Assembly: GCA_900708905.1 (NCBI GenBank) | Contig: CAADRB010000073.1 | Span: 310,882-374,881 of the forward strand | From: Hymenolepis diminuta | Lineage: Eukaryota > Platyhelminthes > Cestoda > Cyclophyllidea > Hymenolepididae | DNA length: 64,000 bases | Reading direction: 5' to 3' | Shown here: in pieces, positions 52,901-64,000 of the stretch | Layout of the letters: every line of letters starts with the position of its first letter | Numbering within the stretch: the stretch's first letter is position 1 | The notes under the pieces: generated by a model | Seen by the model: only the letters and a program-made list of their open reading frames with translations | What the model was told of the DNA's origin: nothing | Database searches by the model: none | Position numbers and translations under genes: made by a program

Positions 52901-55900
52901 TTTTAATGCGTGTTGTTGTTTTTCCCAGAAAATACGGGTTTAAAGTCCATCGGAATACAACCATTATTTAAAATGATATATTATCCTGCTTAATGTTAGT
53001 CAGTGGGGATAGGGTAAATGCCAGCTTTTTATTACATTACAGGCATTAATGACATAGTGGCCAACATGCAAATCTGTCAAATTAGAGATCACGAGATTAA
53101 AGTTCATTGGTGCATATTCGCTGCTCCGGAGGGCCAACTACATTGCTTTATTCTACTTAACTAGATAGGTGATGCGATGTTAGTTTCTCTAAGGTACTTT
53201 TATCTTATTCAAATGAATGATTTTAGAAAATTTTTGTCCTTTGTTGATTTTTACGACTGTAACAATCCTTTTTTCTATAGTTGTTGGTATAACTTGGTGG
53301 AAGCGTAATTACCGACATCTGATACTTTTGATACCATGAACGAAGTTTGTGACTGTATATACATTAATGATTCAAATACATAATTAACAGGAAATGTTAA
53401 GTTCTGGAACTGACGGTATGTCGGCTTTAAGAAGGTGGTTTCATATTAATGTACCACGGTCTAATGTGCATCTTTTGAGATTTAACAATTTATTCAAACA
53501 TTTCCTGCAACAATTTCTTCTCGGTTATGCTTAACACCATGCTAACGGTCGATTCTATTAGCTGAATCTGGTTTGGAAATAAGGTAAGTGAAAATTAATT
53601 TACTTCCAAATTGGAAGATTGGAAAGATAGGAAGTTAATGAAGTCTTTTTTCCATTGTATCGTAAATATCCTTCGAATATGACTACTTCTGGCGTCTTTT
53701 TATACCTGGGGATCAATTCTGTTCTTTTTTCGCTTCGAATGAATATTCGTGAGTCTTCCGCTCATCCGCCTGTTAAAAAGATCTGAATAGAAAAGAAATT
53801 TGGAAAACAATAAAAAATCTCTTTTGTATTTAAGAAAACCTTTTTTGGAAGAAATTCGAATGTAAGATTTCGAAGTGCAAAGATGATGATAATCGCATAA
53901 TAATGCATTCGTGAAATGTCTTTCCTTAAAAAAATACACAAATGCGTATTTTTTTTGAACCTAAGTTTGGCACTTGGAGTATGTATACAAAGTGAATCCC
54001 CATTAAAACAAACCGGCTTTTGAATGCCATCCCATTCAACAACTCTGCTCTTCATTTTGGTAAATTCTCGACAATATCATCTTCTTACAATACTGATGTC
54101 TGTTACCTGCTGTAGAGGACTAGAAAACTTCGGGCATCATTTAATTGACCATATGTGCGTCTTCATATAATTTCCCTTCTTTAACGCCCAAGTTGGTCTA
54201 TCTCCACTTTTTTTCTCTTTCTCTCCATTGGACATCTTTCTCCCTAATTCGAACGTTTAGATTTAGTTCCATGTTTATATGTCAGTCCTCTAACTGCTCT
54301 GCATTTGTTTCTCCAGCGACGTTTGAATTTGTCGTGTTATTTTATTGAATCAACTCAATTATTAGTAAGGATAAGTTTTCTTTTAATGCATATATTCTAA
54401 TTTTCTTCTAATTGGCTGGCAGTAATTAATTAAAACATCAATTAATTTACAGAGTCAGTTCATTTCTTTAATTGTAATGACGTTTTTTTCTCTCTAATAT
54501 TTGCATCAATGAATAATTTTAGTTTCATTACTTGCTTTCTGTTCGCTCTTGACATTTCTTCTTTCAATATTTCCTATATTTAAATTTTATGTCGAGATTG
54601 TTTAAAACAGAAATAGCTTTTAAGGTTTATTTTCTGATTGGAAATAATTGCGTCATTATTTATGACTGAATGCACAATGCGATTGGCCAAATGAAATGAC
54701 TGTTCACAATCTCGAACACCAATTGCGTCATTTGAGATTTAACTATTCAGCCAACGAGATGCGTCTGATTTGCTCTCCAGGATTAGTTGATCGCTCCAGG
54801 ATTTAATTTACTTGAAGTCATTGAAATTAATTAGATCCCTTGAGTTTAGGAAACCCGTTAAAGGAGTGGAATTCATGCTGAGAAATAGTTATCGAAGTAC
54901 GTTTAATCGACTTTAATGATCTAGTGGGTAAGGGAAAAGGCGAAGGCAAACGTTAGGTATAGTCCGTTCTGATCTGGGTCCATTTTCGTCAAAATCAAAG
55001 TGGATTATGTTATTTGGAGGTGATTTCTGTAAATGTAAATGTAATTTTAATGAGCAAAAAACATACCTCATTGCGATTATTCTATTGAATAGCACATTTT
55101 GTTTTTAAAAAGAGAAAATGAAGTTACCGTTATGTGCCTTAGTCAGGTTTGACATTTCGGTTGCAGTGTTTAGGAATACTAGCTCTGGTCGTGACAACCA
55201 AAATGTTGAAATTGCAGGTCAAAGTATAGAGCACACTTTTTGTTGATTTTCTTTAGGATGAAAAGTCGTAACTAACTTGACTGGAGTTGTACAGCCTCCA
55301 ATTTAATGTCTATAGTATAATGAGGGGAGAGGGGAGGGAATTTCGGCCCTTAAACTATTCTTTAAGATGTTGGAGTGTTTGGTTAGACTTAGCTATCAAG
55401 TTTAAATTCGTCTAATTACCGAAGAAAGCCTACAACCTAAATGATGAAGTTTTGAAGATTACTTGGTGGAGTTTCTGAGCTAGCATAAGCCATCGATAAC
55501 TGCTCCCCTCTGATGGCCAAGGCAGGGGGACAACATGAGCTTACATGAATTTCGTAACAATTTTAATCAGAAGACCTCTTAGGTAGTGTACAATTTTAAT
55601 GGAATAGTAAAACTATTCTCAATGGTTAAACTATTTATGTTGTCTTACGATCTGCTTGTAATCTGGGAAATTCAGTAGCTTAAACAATATTAATTGGTTG
55701 AATTGACCTATTTTTGAAATTTCAGAAATCTTAAGCCTTCTTTGTTAATATATAAGGAGTCATTGTATCAACTTCTTAAGTAAATAATTAACGCCTGAAG
55801 ACACTGCCAACTAGGTCAAAGCAGGATGCCAATCCACTCAACAACTTTTATGGCGGGTGATGAGACAAAAATTGCCCGTCTAGACAATATATCTAATCAA

Positions 55901-58900
55901 AACAACCCAAGGGGGAATATAAATAACCCTCCATAGGATGTCCTCTAATTTGACGACTTGGTGCTTAATGACCACATATAATTCACTCATTTAGGTTGAT
56001 TGTTCTTCCTTCCTCACCTTATCTCCTCAGGCAAAACCATAAATTTTCAGACCCATGTGAAGTTGGTCCTTTGGTACTCGTATTAGGAAGAAATCAGCTA
56101 ATCTGAAGCTCTTGATAAGCTCTCATTTGGTGTCGTTATTTAATCAAGTAAATTCCAACTCATAAATAGAACACTATTTATTTATCTATTAAGCCCATTT
56201 TATCAAAATGAATTCACCAGTTAATTAATGTTTAAAAAACGAGTTGAAAAGAGAGAAAATGTGACATTTTAAAATTTAATAATGGAAAGTAACGACTACC
56301 CTCAATATTTCTGTTTCTTCATTCTTTGCACCCCATCGTGATAGGATACTGGAAGGCGACTGGGCTAGTTAAAGTCTAGTTTTGAAGTAGATCGGGTAAT
56401 GACTAGATTTCAGTGTGTGAATGAAAAGAGAGACGCTTTTTATTCGTAGTTTCTTAATTGGGCATTTCAAAACTTTTATTCCAATTAGTTAAGAAGCAGT
56501 AGAAAACGTTCATCTTAACGCACTCGAGTTTAATAGTTTGGTTGATTTATATCTACAGAGGCGTAAGTATGCTTAAGCTAAAATTTGCAGTCACTTCAAA
56601 TCCAATCTAATTCTCTCCCTTCACATGCAATCTTTCGTCATGGCCTATATTGCTATGAGTAGAAAATGGGAGTAGCTCAAACTAGGTACAAGGATTCTGG
56701 AAACCTTTCTTAAAGAGCAAAAAGTGCCTGGATAAAGTTTGCCACTTATTATGACCCTATTTGTAATGATGTAATGTCCAAGTTCGGATGAATAGTAAAA
56801 GAAAATCTACCCCTTTTATTTAGGATATGTACCAATACCATATTAGGGGGAAAACTGTATTCCACTATTTCGGAGAAATCTTATTTTCTTTAAATTATCC
56901 TCATAATCTCTCAGATTACCCAGTTGAGGTTTTTGAATTTAAAGGCGGATTTATACTTTAGGGACGAAAAGGATGAAATAAATTAGTCGGTTGATTGGAG
57001 CAGGAAAAAAGCCAAACATTCTACTTAAAAAACGATTTGAGGAAGAAAAGATTTTTTTTCAAAATGGCAATTCATTAGAAATAAAGTTTGATAATATTTG
57101 CATTAACTTGTTTGATTGTAATTAATATACATTAATTTTATTCAAATAAAGCGCTTCAGAACCGCGAATCTTTAAACCTTGATTGTGCCCTTCACAAACC
57201 AGTTCTAATTTGATTTGATAACAGAAGACAGCTTACATTTAGACATCAAAAATGTTAAAAAAGGTTTCCGAGTAGATACCTATCGAACCTCCGTCGATAT
57301 TATTTACTGTCATTATTGTAGGATCTTGGGAATTATGCACTGAAGCCCAGAGAATCTCAGAGAACGCGCACGATCTAGTTCAAACAGTTAACTATTATGT
57401 CGATTACAATTGAATAAATAGAACAATTAGAGGAGGTCAATCGTACTCGAGTCGCGTCTCAAAGTGAATTCAGCCCAAGGAGAATATATTTAATTTTCTC
57501 ACTATTTGTTTTCCTCTTTCTTATTTTAAATAAATCTTCATTTCTTTCCAACTACTTGCCAATCGAGAAAAAATACCTCCATATCTCACCCACTCACTCT
57601 TCTCTTTTAAATTCCATTCACAGGATCTTTCAGTCTAACTCCAATTCTTCCTTTTCAATTTGATTGATTGCTGCTTGCGTGCATACTTCAATTGTCACAC
57701 ATATATGGGTGAAATCGAAATTTTATAAATTAATGAATTAGTTAAAGTATACGCGAAATTTAAGAGAGTGTGGCCTTTTCGATCAAACGCCACGCCTAAA
57801 TAGTATCGTGTTTGCGTGTTGGGCTTTTGTTTGAGTAATCGCCCAGAGGGCGAGAAATAGTCATCAAGAGATTAGTGGAGTTAGTATTTCTGTTTGAGCT
57901 CTGCTTAGTGAGCTCTGCTAAGGTCATGTGCACAACTTTATTTCATATAAGATCACCTTGCTTTATGGCCTTTTTGAAAGGAAATAAATTGAAGTCCCCG
58001 TACCGACTATCATAATTAAACAATCAGCCAATAAAGGTCGGAGATCAGGAGTCCGAGGAACGATTTATGAGGTTTGAATGTTGGAACATGAAGTAGTAAA
58101 TTTCCCATTTGTTGAATACTTTACAACTCGAATCCGGAAATCAAGTAAAGCAACTATTTTGACGCTCTCTTTGCGACTCCTTCACTTATTCTCTATTGGA
58201 CTTGATTTACCCGATTTCGGTTACTCCCCAAAATGAAAAGTTATACAATTTTTCGCATTGCAGTGAATTATAATAATGGCCTTCGTCTAATCAGAGTTGA
58301 CGGAGTAGCGTACTTATATTCATTTACTATCCGACTCATTTAATCAGATCGATTACTTAGAAAACCGATGTACTGAAGCAGTTCAGACGAAGAACCTAGA
58401 TTCAATACAGTTCTCCCGTATCATTCGGTTTTATTCAGAAACTAAATTTCCTTTCGAATGCTGCTATTTCGTACTTGGATACTTCGTATTCGAATATAAT
58501 ATTTTTATCAAGGCGTATAAGAGATCGACTGATCCAAACAAATAGCTGTAGGGTCAGTAAAACAAATCGATATGTTCTGAATATTATAACTCAAAATAAA
58601 GCAAAATTTTACAAATTTATATCATTAGAAATTTCAAAATGTGAAGAATAAAGTGGTTAGAGAAAAAAGGGGATTGTAAAAGACCTTACAACCTTTTCGT
58701 TGGATCATGACCTTTAGAAAACACGGATTGCCCCAAGGTCTCTGACTGAAGTACTCGTGCTTAAAATTCATTGGGGCATCTCTGATTTAATATTCTGCGT
58801 CTGTAGTGTAAAGTGCCTCTAATCCAGAATTAATTTTATGAGAGAGGCCAGATTAGTCTAGTTATCCTTATTGAACCAATGATCTTTCTAAGCTCTTCAA

Positions 58901-61900
58901 AAGTTTGAAGACCAAAGGTCAAGTAGGTCTACATGTATATTGAACAAATGGAAATGAGTGAGAAGGGAGAGGCTTAATTAAAGAGGAGGGGGTCAGCATT
59001 TAGCAGGTAAAATGAAGTACGATAAAGGAGATGGTAGATTTCGCGGTTTTTGTTTATTGATGGGTAGCCAATAGTTTAAACACAGATTTAAGACAGTATA
59101 TACGCAATACACGGAAATTGAACGGGCCTAAGAGTCAGTATGTTCAGATAATACAAGTGCTTGCATTTAGTCGACATTTAGATTGAAGTTTATGTGTGAT
59201 CATGTCTGTTTTGGTAAATCTTTCATTGTTGAAAGTAGCCAGTTCATATTAGCTGAGATGTTCCGTCTCTCACTAATCGCTGAGGCTTGCATAATCTTCC
59301 GACGTTACAGCAGTGTTTCATAATTATATCAAATAATTGTCTTTAAATCTCTTCGATAAGGACTTACAATCTTCTCTACCGTATAATTACCTCAGGAACG
59401 ATTCATCATACATGCATAAATGACAATTTAACAACCCCTTTACGCAGTCATTTTAATTGCAGGATCCAATCCATGCTGAAAAAATCCAAATAGTTTACTG
59501 ACTGTTTAGATCACCAGAATTATTAATATGATAAAATGATACAGACAGCTGAAATATATTATCCCTTTTTGATTGAGTATCTTATTGTTGTTTCATCAAG
59601 ACTGGCATTCAGCACTTTCTGAAATAGATGGCTAGTTTAGGAAGCAGGTTCTATCATGCTTCAATTTCAGTTCCCATTCTGATATAATAGCAGTGTTGGT
59701 TAACACTGTCAAGGTAACAGATTTTTTCATCATGATACTTCGTTTATTTAATGACGCGGGATTCACTAAGAAGGAAAAGGCAACTAACTTGTTAAAACTG
59801 AAGTTTAGGTTTTCCAATTTCCTTTGTGGTGGACAAGTTCAAAACAACAGATTGGTGACGCAGTTCAAACTTCCCTACTCGTTTCCACTTTCTTGGCATA
59901 AACTTGGCAAACTAAAGCTAATTTCACTCCAAGTCTGATATTAAGGGCAAATGTCTGACTTCTTCAGGTTTCCAGACGCCATAATTGATTGGCATGAGTG
60001 ACACATTGTTCAAATAGCCAAAAATTCTTCCTTCGGTCGACTGTTTATACATCGTATTTGGCTTTATTTTAACCAGGTCTTTTAGCTTTCCGCTGTGTGG
60101 GTGCTGAGCTGCTAATTTGCAATTTAATATCACCAGAATTCGTTCTGTTTGAATGAGGAATTTGTTTGACTTCAGCCAGAATTCAAAATTGGTCACCATT
60201 GCAACAAAATCACAATTTTGTGAGGTTTGAAGTGCTCCTTATTAAACTGTAGTTTTCTTGATAGGAAAGGAATGATTTTCTTTTAATTCAAGATCAGTGA
60301 GCCTAATTTGGGAGCTTTTTCTTTCCTTCGCCTAAAACTGATTTTCTCGTTTAATTTTTTTTATATTTCTTCATCTCAAATCTTAATACAGTTTTTAAAT
60401 TATATGTATGCCAAATATACGTTTAAATTTGTACTTTACATCTGTGAAAGAAAAACGCTAATGGAGCCAAAAACACGCTTCCGCTTTTTTATCAAATCAT
60501 TAAGATACCGAGATGTTTCCATTCTTTTCCATTTGAAATGCTTCTGCATCCTGAATATGACCTCGTCAATTCTTTTAGAGAACATTTTTCAAGATTATAT
60601 ATTATTATTCCTGATGACAGTACTCGATTATTATAACAACTAAAAATGAATCTTGTGAGTTAGACGTCTGATTACTAGTTCAATTGAGAGGTCCTCGATG
60701 TATCTTAGAAATGTATAATATATGCATATTTAGCACTTGAATCTGTCGGTCTACTGAGGGAGGTGTTAAAAAACACTTGGTCTGAGCAGATAAAAGTTAT
60801 CTTCGAGGCTAGCATTGTTTCAACTTTCTTTTGAGCAGAACTAATCGGTGGGTTTTCTCTATTCACGCTACTGGGCATGTTCCGATGGGCAGACGAACGT
60901 TCGTGCAGACCACTTAACACCCCTGTTTTTGTTTTTTTCTGACTTGGTTAAGGCGTTTTGTACCAGCAAGTCTCAATATGTCTGCAAAATAAGTGACCTA
61001 CTGTTACTCTCACTTGGGTTGATGTGACCCAGGTTTTGTTCTGTTTTTAACTGACGTACTTCAGTCCAATATTGCCCCTTGTTTCAGTAAAAAAACCATA
61101 ACAACCTAATTTTATTCTTGAAATAACGTATTTCAGTTTCTTTCGGTTTCTGCACACCTCATACATTTGGCTCTGCCTAAAATCTTAACTTAAGGTGTAC
61201 TGTTTTCCGTTCAATTGCTAAGTATACCGCAGTGACCGACTATGAGAAAACTCACCAGTTATTTCTGATTCTACCTGAAAAGTAAGGCACACTTTAATAT
61301 CTAATGACAGATATAGTTTATTGAACTTTCTTAATCGGCCGGTTTCGTTAGAATTATCTTATCAATTTCCTTGGTTTTTTCTACTTAAATGGTGTCTTCA
61401 AGCTAAATTATAACCCAGAAAAGATCCATTTTGATATAAATGAGATCTAATGGACAACTAATTCACAAATTTTTATTTTTACATTTGTCCGAAAAATCTC
61501 ATTCAAATTTATTCTATTGTCGATCATCTCTCTTTGTTTTCAATTTGAGTTGTAATCAGATTCTTTAAAATTGTTAAGAGATCATAATTAATTATAAATA
61601 GTAGCTTTTTATGATAAGAGAGTAGGATTAGAGAGAGGTGGGGGTGGCATTTATGATCATTTTACAACCTCAATGGTCCAGACTATGCTCTCTTTGTTCG
61701 TATGTTTTTATAGTTATTATCTAGCGACTTTGTTCAAAATTTAATTCTTCGTACTCAGTTATATGCGTTTTACTGTTTCATTAATCTCCTAATATTACTC
61801 ATGTCTGAAACCAAGTCAAGTAAATGAAAAGGCCATTTAGACTCATATTGGTTTAAGGGGATTTTTCTTCAGTCACAGTTATACAAACTTTCAATCTCTT

Positions 61901-63913
61901 TAATATTTTCAGACGAGGATATTTTCACTCTTCCTCCTAAAAAAAGTTTATTTGTGCTTCGTTAACTATTTGGCGTCACTGTTCGAAAAGATTGAATAAG
62001 ATTTCGATTTTTTTTTCTCGGCCAGCCTTTCCTCTTGATTATTTTCCTCTCCAATATGCCGTTGATTTTCTTCTCTAGGAGCTTTTCTTTCCAAAATAAT
62101 TTAGTCATCGTATAGAGCATTTATTAAAATAGACGTAATTTCAAAAATTCGAGGCAACTGCGTGCCTGTCAAATCAGAAGTCGTGGTAGACAGGCTAATC
62201 AGCTCACATCCTTCAACTTAAATGACTAAGGAAGGGACAGAATGCCAGTCTTTAACTCCACCTAATTGAAATAAGTGTTGTAAATAACTTTTCTTCAGTT
62301 TAATAAAATAGTTTAAGTTGAAAAGTTGTGCTTTGTAACGGAATTCTTAGTCTCTGATTTTTTGCATCTTAACCAAAATTGATCCTCACGTAACAGGGGC
62401 CACATGGATTATTCTTTCTACTTCTATCCCAACATGGCATTTTCGGTGACCTTTAGTCAAGTTTATGACCATTTTTTGCCCCTCACTAAGTCAAAGCCTT
62501 TGGGCTTTGCTTTTCGCTTCTCTTATGAAGATTGCATGAAATGTCAGTACTCCGAAGTTTTCTTTTCTGTCTTTACCTTCTTTTAAGGGTTAACATCGCC
62601 TTATGAGGATTGAATCTTGGGGACATAACTAAGTGTTGTTTGAATGAATTAGTTCTTAAAAGCTAATCTTGTTTTTATAAAGTTTGTTTGTCTCTTATGT
62701 AAAGCTACAACTACTCTGACCCCAACAAGAAGAAGGAAGACCTGCCGCTCATAACTGCTGTTTTATTTTAAGAAATTAATTTTTCTGTATAGGATTAGAT
62801 ATGTGGACATGATCGGCTTCCTGATTAGACAGTACCTGTGGCGGTGGGTTCTTCACTTGCGATCTTAAAGATCCAGTTGCGAACGTAGAAATTCAATAAT
62901 CGATAATCCAGTACATGAGAAATAAAGCGTACGAGTTTCTCTCGAGTTAACCGAAAATATTCGATTAGGCTTCCTAACAGAAGTATTGTGGGAATTCTCT
63001 TTCTAACTGATCTTTGATTAACACGGTGGCCTTTATTGTTTATTTGCCCATATTTTTAATCCAAGTTCGGGATCAGTTGGAGAAGCATTAATTTAGATTG
63101 GGTGAGTAGCTTTCTAGAGTTCCTGATGAGAAAAGGATCTGGTTGCCATTTGTTAAAACTTTAAAGTTATTCCTTGTATCTGTGCATATACTATTCCCAG
63201 TTCTCCGCACGTTTTTTCCATAACTCATAAATATAGTTGTTTCAAATGCTACATATTGGCTATCTGACAGCATGGAAATCGCTTCTTCCTTCTCTGTTCT
63301 TGGGTATAATCATTTGAAGTCGGCAGATTTCAGTTTCATGATGGAATAAGATTTTTAACCACTTCGCTACATGCTCATTTAGAACCCGGTTGTTGAATGA
63401 CCTTTTTCGGTCAGAACTCCGTTTTTCTTGGCTTTTCAGCAGAATCAATAGTCAATTTCTGTCCAAATAGACCTTGTCCAACACGCAGAGTTTTTGATAA
63501 AACAAAAAGAAACATCAAGAAGCTTTTTTTACATTTCATTTGTTTATTTAAAATGGGTTAAAGTGAAATGATTTAATTTATGACAAAGTTTTGCTTATGT
63601 TAATTGAATTATAGTCCTGAACTGCTTGAACTGGTATTGATTGCTGGTGTTTAGTATGCATGCGAATACTCAAACACGATCGATTATCGGTCTACTGAAA
63701 GCTGTATTTAGTTAAAATCAGCCAATTTTTAAATATTGATAGCCATTCAATCGATAATTTTATTCTTATTCTTTCAGGGTACGATATCGTAAAGAGGATG
63801 GAGCCTATGTGCTGAGTTTAATGTATGAAAATGAACCCCGACATTACAAGATTGAGCAACATCTGAATCGGCTTTCTATCGAAGGAGGACAGTACTTTGA
63901 AACTCTAATTGAG
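31919..63913 (+). CDS. SYK: Spleen tyrosine kinase (SYK) family, N-terminal part (partial)
   Basis: A cytoplasmic tyrosine kinase that docks on doubly phosphorylated ITAM-type motifs through tandem SH2 domains; a Syk kinase is known in schistosomes. Four exons are present: 31919-32174, 39664-39848, 52686-52849 and 63778-63913, 741 nt or 247 aa in one frame. Their donors are GTGAGT, GTATGT, GTGAGT and GTAAGC. N-SH2 runs from about residue 24 (YFHGKITRDQAE) to 115, with phosphotyrosine-binding Arg51 in LFLLRES, then VHHYNIE and GFLTLARFPLDRP. A helical inter-SH2 linker (about 116-175) has no ankyrin repeats, which separates it from the Shark family. C-SH2 starts at PWYHDCIRRKESE (about 176) and has Arg204 in FLVRYR. 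The rest of C-SH2, the interdomain B region and the kinase lie past the window. Introns are about 7.5, 12.8 and 10.9 kb, in contrast to its compact neighbours. Confidence 0.93.
32735..32860 (+). repeat. Dispersed repeat family B copy
   Basis: It aligns without gaps to 38455-38560 over about 95 bp. Shared blocks: ATTTG then TCCC, TTATTTC/TCATTTC, GATATCC then AGCTTATT, and TTAA then TGGTTG. Confidence 0.55.
33356..33520 (+). repeat. tRNA-like SINE copy
   Basis: It carries AGAGGTCACAGGTTCGGTGT, with a near-consensus B box, then GGCCAACCGTCA. The distal block TCCTGAATGGGCCTGAG matches the 31.2-kb copy. Confidence 0.65.
35072..35095 (-). other. Potential G-quadruplex on the minus strand
   Basis: On the plus strand, C-runs of 3, 6, 2+2 and 4 lie within 24 bp, giving four G-runs on the minus strand with short loops. 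It lies in SYK intron 1 within a locally GC-rich patch. Confidence 0.5.
38260..38680 (+). repeat. Dispersed repeat family B, long copy
   Basis: The most complete copy: ATTAATTATGGCAACGCAGA near the start, a central GATATCCAGAGCTTATT core, then a GTAGATGAGATG block and GCATTTTAAACATAACAGAG. All parts recur in the same order at 46.3-46.6 kb. Confidence 0.65.
39050..39193 (-). repeat. tRNA-like SINE copy
   Basis: On the minus strand it begins GTGTGTCGGTGATACAATGG and has the best B box of the set, CACAGGTTCGATGTCC. Confidence 0.7.
40671..40935. repeat. Dispersed repeat family C, copy 2
   Basis: It aligns with 16073-16290, with shared ordered blocks from GGAGTC near the start to CCCGGT near the end. 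This copy is longer in the middle by about 40 bp. A 63-codon minus-strand open frame across it has no recognised family. Confidence 0.6.
42765..42899 (-). repeat. tRNA-like SINE copy
   Basis: On the minus strand it begins ATGTGCGGCGCAGTGTTCAG, then CTGCTAAGTCTG. The B-box region is damaged, but the distal block CAGAATTCGAGTTTC is shared with other copies. Confidence 0.55.
43420..43460. repeat. CT-rich simple tract
   Basis: An imperfect run of CT units in SYK intron 2, within a locally pyrimidine-rich stretch. Confidence 0.8.
45469..45489. repeat. Perfect 9-bp inverted repeat
   Basis: GCACGGAAT and its exact complement ATTCCGTGC are separated by three bases. The sequence could form a small hairpin in SYK intron 2. 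Confidence 0.9.
46305..46580 (+). repeat. Dispersed repeat family B copy
   Basis: It shares ordered blocks with 38260-38680: CATGACAATGCAGAA, the GATATTCAGAG core followed by TCATTGGCCA, a GTAGATAGATGAGG block and a final TACTTTAAACATTTCAAAG. Confidence 0.6.
48645..48830 (+). repeat. tRNA-like SINE copy (diverged)
   Basis: It contains GAGTAGTGGATTACA (A-box-like) and CGAAGTCACGAATTCAATGC (B-box-like), then body blocks shared with other copies. Confidence 0.5.
49517..49547 (-). other. Potential G-quadruplex on the minus strand
   Basis: C-runs of 4, 6, 2, 2, 5 and 4 within 31 bp on the plus strand give at least three long G-runs on the minus strand. It stands out in an otherwise AT-rich SYK intron 2. 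Confidence 0.5.
52200..52295. repeat. AT-rich palindromic low-complexity patch
   Basis: Repeated ATATTAATATA and TAATTATA words produce overlapping short inverted repeats, about 400 bp upstream of SYK exon 3. Confidence 0.7.
53043..53175 (+). repeat. tRNA-like SINE copy (weak)
   Basis: ACATAGTGGCCAACATGCAA followed by AAATTAGAGATCACGAGATT corresponds to the A/B-box region of the 31.2-kb copy. The rest is diverged. Confidence 0.45.
62148..62270 (+). repeat. tRNA-like SINE copy (weak)
   Basis: GCGTGCCTGTCAAATCAGAA followed by GTCGTGG resembles the family head, and the body is barely recognisable. This is the least certain member. Confidence 0.35.
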
Positions 63914-64000
63914 GTAAGCCACTAACTGCTAATCCTCAAGTTAAGTAATATTCACCGCATTTGGTTTAGACACAGACATCAGTAGGGCTCGGATACATTA

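Larger units (their letters stand above)
52850..63777. other. SYK intron 3 (10.9 kb)
   Basis: Two weak SINE-like copies (53.04 and 62.15 kb) are the only structured elements I can support. No exon fits in phase between exons 3 and 4, which join exactly inside the FLVR motif. Open frames near 59.6-60.6 and 63.1-63.4 kb are not convincing. Confidence 0.55.

Noticed and set aside
53700..54055. Overlapping minus-strand frames of 79 and 97 residues
   Set aside because: Two different frames are open across the same AT-rich DNA, with no domain and no conserved exon borders.
59632..60643. Cluster of open frames on both strands in SYK intron 3
   Set aside because: No recognisable motifs, inconsistent frames and no splice sites that fit SYK or an independent gene.
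63088..63448. Minus-strand frames with a faint transposase look (WLKILFHHETEI)
   Set aside because: A single weak resemblance to a Tc1-like motif, with no other transposase word in order.
1..64000. CRISPR arrays, bacterial operons, rRNA and tRNA genes
   Set aside because: None was seen. The tRNA-like heads belong to diverged SINE copies that do not fold as intact tRNAs by inspection.

Overview
The window is animal nuclear DNA, AT-rich and gene-sparse, with spliced genes. A tapeworm (cestode) or a close flatworm relative is the best guess. In the two compact genes, intron lengths fall mostly into two groups, about 34-42 nt and 71-77 nt, and that bimodal pattern is known from cestode genomes. 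A Syk-type kinase with tandem SH2 domains, short 5' leaders just behind strong 3' splice sites (as in spliced-leader trans-splicing), and abundant old SINE-like repeats also fit. The species call is an inference.

Layout, left to right. At 266-2878 (+) lies the 3' end of an unidentified gene made of very small exons whose phases fit together. From 2.9 to 13.9 kb I find no gene, only old repeats: a direct-repeat pair at 8.3-9.0 kb, an LTR-like element at 11.3 kb and a TA microsatellite. A decayed mariner transposase sits at 13.93-14.68 kb. At 15615-19638 (+) are three exons of unknown function. They join in phase to the mitochondrial glycine carrier SLC25A38 (20942-23676, +; complete, 305 aa), so the two may form one 428-aa product. 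Tail to tail with it is a complete mitochondrial methionyl-tRNA synthetase, MARS2 (24625-28490, -; 11 exons, 565 aa). After a 3.4-kb divergent intergenic region, a SYK-family tyrosine kinase starts at 31919 (+) and fills the rest of the window. Only four coding exons (247 aa: N-SH2, linker, start of C-SH2) are present. They are separated by introns of 7.5, 12.8 and 10.9 kb, and the kinase domain must lie to the right.

SLC25A38 and MARS2 both serve mitochondria (glycine import, organellar translation), but nothing suggests shared regulation because they are convergent. The non-coding DNA holds at least four dispersed repeat families: a tRNA-like SINE with about eleven copies, a 'family B' repeat, a 'family C' repeat and an LTR-like element with a TATA box. 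All are diverged. I saw no CRISPR array, rRNA or convincing tRNA gene. Exon borders were assigned by eye from splice consensus, reading phase and protein similarity, and no transcript data were available.
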